A stretch of 47,661 nt of DNA from positions 1-47,661 of IMG/VR virus record IMGVR_UViG_3300042691_018045; one strand, 5' to 3'. Made by a program: the position numbers and the translations under genes. The notes below the pieces were generated by a model. The model worked only from the letters and a program-made list of their open reading frames with translations. It did not search any database and had not been told where the DNA came from. This document shows positions 44,772 to 47,661 of the stretch, piece after piece. The stretch is from a virus. How positions within the stretch are numbered: position 1 is the stretch's first letter; each line of letters opens with the position of its first letter.

Positions 44772-47661
44772 TATTTCAACACTGGCGCTTGAAGTTGATT
44801 CGACTGCGGTCGTTCGCGCCCGAAAAGACCTCGATGATCTCGGTGCGGCTGGTGGAAGAAGTGAAGGCGCGGCGGCTAAAGCAACCAGCGCGTGGCGTGC
44901 TTTTTCTGGGGTGTTGGCATCACTCGGGCTGGGCCTGGTAGCGCGAGAGCTTGTCCAGGTTGCCGACACGATGAGTTTGCTTGACTCTCGATTGAAGATG
45001 GCGACTCGTTCATCTGCTGAATTCCTGGCTGCTCAAGCTGACATCTATCGCATTGCCCAGCAAAACAACGTCGGCATCAGAGAGACGACAGAACTCTATG
45101 TAAAGCTTTCTGACCCGATCCGCGCATTGGGAGGAAGCACGAAAGAGGTTGCAGCAATCTCGGAAGCATTTGCAGCAAGCCTTCGCGTCGGCGGCGCATC
45201 TGCTCAGGAGGCATCGGCTGCAACGCGCCAATTTGCACAAGCAATGGCTTCAGGCGTGCTGCGTGGTGATGAGTTCAATTCAATCGCAGAGGCGTCTCCG
45301 CGCTTCATGAAGGCTATGGCTGATGGCATGGGCGTGCCTACTGGCGCTCTCAGAAAAATGGCCGAGGAGGGCAAGTTAACGGCGGACGTTGTGGGCAACG
45401 CGCTTGCCGGAGGATTGGCAAAACTTCAAGCCGAATCGGCAAGCATGCCGGACACGGTTGGCGGCGCATTCCAGCGCTTAAACAACGACATTGTCACGAC
45501 CATCTCAAAATTCAACGAAGCGACAGGTGCGACCTTGGCGTTGGCGTCTGGAGTTGGTGTGGTTACTGACATTGTTGGCCGACTGTCAGTTGTCATGAGC
45601 ACATCTCTCGCTGATGGGGCAACTAAAGCAGGCGATAGCTTCGATTTCCTAAGCGCATCAATCAGAGTTGTCGGGACGATTTTTGAAACTCTGATGGTGC
45701 TTGGCCTAAATGTCTCGTTTGTACTCAAAGGCATGGGCCGAGAGATTGGCGGAATTGGAGCGCAGCTCGCAGCGCTTGCAACAGGTGATTTCAAAGCATT
45801 TGCAAGCATTGGACGCGAGTTAACAACAGATGCGGAAAATGCGCGAACAGCCCTCGATAGAGAGACGGCAAGCATTGTTGGATTGACGGAAAAGGCACTT
45901 CAAGCCAGAGACATAGTAAAGAACTTTTCTTTATCTCAGGCTGATGCAACCAACGAGATGGCAAGGCTCACAGCCAGGGCTAACGAGGCATCTGGCGCTT
46001 TTGTGACGCTGCAAGCTGTTCAGTCGTCAGAAAAAAACAAAGGCGTCAGCAAGTCAGTTGATGAGTACAAAAAGCTAATGCAGTCAATCCAAGAAAAGAT
46101 TGCGATGCAGGATGCTGAAATAGAAAAAGGAAGACAACTAACAAGCGCTGAGAGGCTGAGAATTCAAGCAACTCTTGATCTTGCAAAAGCCGGTAGGGTG
46201 CTTTCGGATAGCGAGCGAAAGAGACTTGATGCTGCCATTGAGCAGTTGAGTCTTGGCGACAAGATTAGAGACCAACAGAAAAGCGATCTTGAATGGCAGC
46301 GCAAAAGCAATGACCAAAATGCAGCGACCATTGAAACGATCCGCGCCAAAACAGATGCAATCAAGGGTCAGCTTGAAGCTAGCAAGTACGAAATACAGAC
46401 CATTGGAAAAACTGCTGTTGAGATTGCAAAACTTGAGGCAGCAAAGCTAGATGACGCCGCAACAACAGCAGACAGGAACGCACTACTTGCAGATGAAAAC
46501 GACCTGACTGGCGATCTGTCAAAGAGCTATCGCGAGCAAGCAAAAACACTGAGAGAACTTGCCCAATCCAAGATCGACGCAGCCACCGGCAGAGAAGTTT
46601 ACGAAGCCGAAAAAAAGCGCATTGACGATATCAACCAAGAGTGGAAGCGTGCGACTGAACAAATCAATAGCAGCCTGACAGACGCAATTCTTCGCGGCTT
46701 TGAAAACGGCAAGAGCTTCTCGGAAAACTTCCGCGACACGCTCAAAAACATGTTCAAGACGCTGGTCTTGAAGCCGATCATTCAGTTTGCGATGGCGCCT
46801 ATCGCTGGGGGAATCCAGTCGGTTTTAGGTGGTATAGGGTTCGGTGGTGGTGGAGCGGGTGGTGGTCTTGGATCTTTGTTTAGTGGATTTTCTGGGTTTA
46901 ATAATCCACTCAGCGGAGTGTTCAACGGGCTACAGAACGTCACCGGCAATTTCTTTCCCGGCATAGGTGCTGGCTTCAGCGCAGCACGCGGAGAGGGCGG
47001 ATTAGGTGGTGCATTCAGCGCCGCCGGTACGGCACTTGGCGCGGGAAATATCAGCGGAGGTCTTGGGACTGCTCTAGGTGCATTGGGCTCTGCTATGCCT
47101 TATGTTGGAGCTGCCATTGCCTTGATTGACGCACTTAAGTACAAGGCGACACCTCACGTTGGAAGTGTGGTGAATGTAGACGCTAACGGCGCTCGCAGCG
47201 ATAGGGGGGCCTACTTAGCCGGAAACTTCAGCCAGCAAACAGACGATGCTCTGAGGTATCTCGGGCTCGGCTCTATCGGTTCGCTCAACGCTTTAGACAA
47301 GACTTTTGGAGGGTCAGGGGCGAACTACAGCGCAAACATCCAATTTGCAGCAGACGGGAAAGACGCATCAGCCGCTCAGTTCTCGTTAAACCGAGAGGGC
47401 GCAACGTTTTCAGACCTAGCCGCAAATCGCGGACAACCAGGTGCGTTTGCGCTGTACACAAACAATGCGGAGCAAGCCTTTAAGCAATTCACGAATGACG
47501 TGCAGTCAATGACGCTTGATGCCATCAAAGGCATGTCATCTCTGCCGCAGTACGTGCGCGATGCATTTGCAGGCTTGGGCTCTGACGCAACTCTGCAACA
47601 AATCGGCGCGTTGGTTGATCAAGTTGGAGTCTTCAGGGCTCAGATTGCCGTGATGCAAAAA
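44761..47661 (+). CDS. tail tape-measure protein, N-terminal part (continues at position 1)
   Basis: 967 residues to the window end. The N-terminal domain holds ADTMSLLDSRLKMATRSSAEF, YVKLSDPIRALGG and SGVLRGDEFNSIAEASPRFM, typical of tape_meas_nterm. Then long coiled coils around 440-620, the segment FRDTLKNMFKTLVLKPIIQF with a Gly-rich hydrophobic stretch (lambda-type C-terminal region) near 660-700. Together with 1-1292 the protein would be about 1,400 residues or more. The ATG overlaps the chaperone extension. Confidence 0.93.
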   Translation, partial: MAADISTLALEVDSTAVVRARKDLDDLGAAGGRSEGAAAKATSAWRAFSGVLASLGLGLVARELVQVADTMSLLDSRLKMATRSSAEFLAAQADIYRIAQQNNVGIRETTELYVKLSDPIRALGGSTKEVAAISEAFAASLRVGGASAQEASAATRQFAQAMASGVLRGDEFNSIAEASPRFMKAMADGMGVPTGALRKMAEEGKLTADVVGNALAGGLAKLQAESASMPDTVGGAFQRLNNDIVTTISKFNEATGATLALASGVGVVTDIVGRLSVVMSTSLADGATKAGDSFDFLSASIRVVGTIFETLMVLGLNVSFVLKGMGREIGGIGAQLAALATGDFKAFASIGRELTTDAENARTALDRETASIVGLTEKALQARDIVKNFSLSQADATNEMARLTARANEASGAFVTLQAVQSSEKNKGVSKSVDEYKKLMQSIQEKIAMQDAEIEKGRQLTSAERLRIQATLDLAKAGRVLSDSERKRLDAAIEQLSLGDKIRDQQKSDLEWQRKSNDQNAATIETIRAKTDAIKGQLEASKYEIQTIGKTAVEIAKLEAAKLDDAATTADRNALLADENDLTGDLSKSYREQAKTLRELAQSKIDAATGREVYEAEKKRIDDINQEWKRATEQINSSLTDAILRGFENGKSFSENFRDTLKNMFKTLVLKPIIQFAMAPIAGGIQSVLGGIGFGGGGAGGGLGSLFSGFSGFNNPLSGVFNGLQNVTGNFFPGIGAGFSAARGEGGLGGAFSAAGTALGAGNISGGLGTALGALGSAMPYVGAAIALIDALKYKATPHVGSVVNVDANGARSDRGAYLAGNFSQQTDDALRYLGLGSIGSLNALDKTFGGSGANYSANIQFAADGKDASAAQFSLNREGATFSDLAANRGQPGAFALYTNNAEQAFKQFTNDVQSMTLDAIKGMSSLPQYVRDAFAGLGSDATLQQIGALVDQVGVFRAQIAVMQK

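Noticed and set aside
1-47661. CRISPR array, insertion sequence or transposase
   Set aside because: No spaced identical direct repeats of CRISPR type and no transposase motif were seen; the only regular tandem array is the coding repeat at 40134-40595.

Overview
The window is an almost complete genome of a temperate siphovirus, circularly permuted so that both ends fall inside the tail tape-measure gene: the N-terminal part is at 44761-47661 and the C-terminal part at 1-1292. The direct end-to-start join is out of frame by one base, so some sequence is missing at the junction. The host is most likely a betaproteobacterium of the order Burkholderiales. This rests on the attP core, which copies the 3' end of a tRNA-His gene, and on general resemblance of the repressor, the CII-like protein, DUF4224 and many small early proteins to phages of that group. 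The exact host cannot be read from the window.

Layout. (1) 1-5165, plus strand: end of the tape measure, a tail-tip protein with two carbohydrate-binding-like repeats, a tail fibre, and a lysis cassette (membrane protein, SAR-type lysozyme, holin, Rz with embedded Rz1). (2) 5138-17522, minus strand: a long leftward early operon read from a promoter/operator at about 17557-17595. It holds roughly 28 small, mostly overlapping genes. The recognisable ones are SSB, a YqaJ-type exonuclease with a conserved 171-residue partner, a DUF4224-HNH fusion, an excisionase-like protein and a tyrosine integrase. attP lies inside the integrase 3' end. Beyond attP is an exported beta-helix protein that may be a lysogenic-conversion gene. 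(3) 17523-20316: immunity region. A plus-strand Doc toxin with a small putative antitoxin sits between the left operators and a minus-strand operon of CI-like repressor, an exported protein of unknown function and a small Cys-rich protein. (4) 20309-29126, plus strand: rightward early operon with Cro, a tR1-like terminator, a CII-like regulator, a GIY-YIG protein, a replication-type protein carrying a perfect 12-bp inverted repeat, a DEAD-type helicase, a Toprim primase, a structured 277-nt gap, a run of small zinc-binding proteins, two nucleases and a Q-like antiterminator. (5) 29127-47661, plus strand: late operon with a promoter/terminator leader, small and large terminase, portal, Mu-F-like minor head protein, scaffold-like protein, P22-type coat protein, a cluster of adhesin or decoration proteins (kelch-like, LamG-like, Ig-like, 22-residue repeats), connector and tail genes, tail tube, tail-assembly chaperone with a -1 frameshift site, and the tape measure.

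How it works together: CI and Cro appear to use a shared 14-bp operator (consensus near TAAAGCGNGCTAAA), present three times at the right promoter and twice at the left promoter, as in lambda. Late genes appear to depend on the Q-like protein reading through a leader terminator, and further intrinsic terminators punctuate the capsid and tail-tube genes. Three loci could act in the lysogen: the repressor-linked exported protein, the Doc module, and the beta-helix protein next to attP. No CRISPR array, complete tRNA gene, rRNA or insertion sequence was seen. All assignments come from reading sequence and motifs by eye, without database searches.
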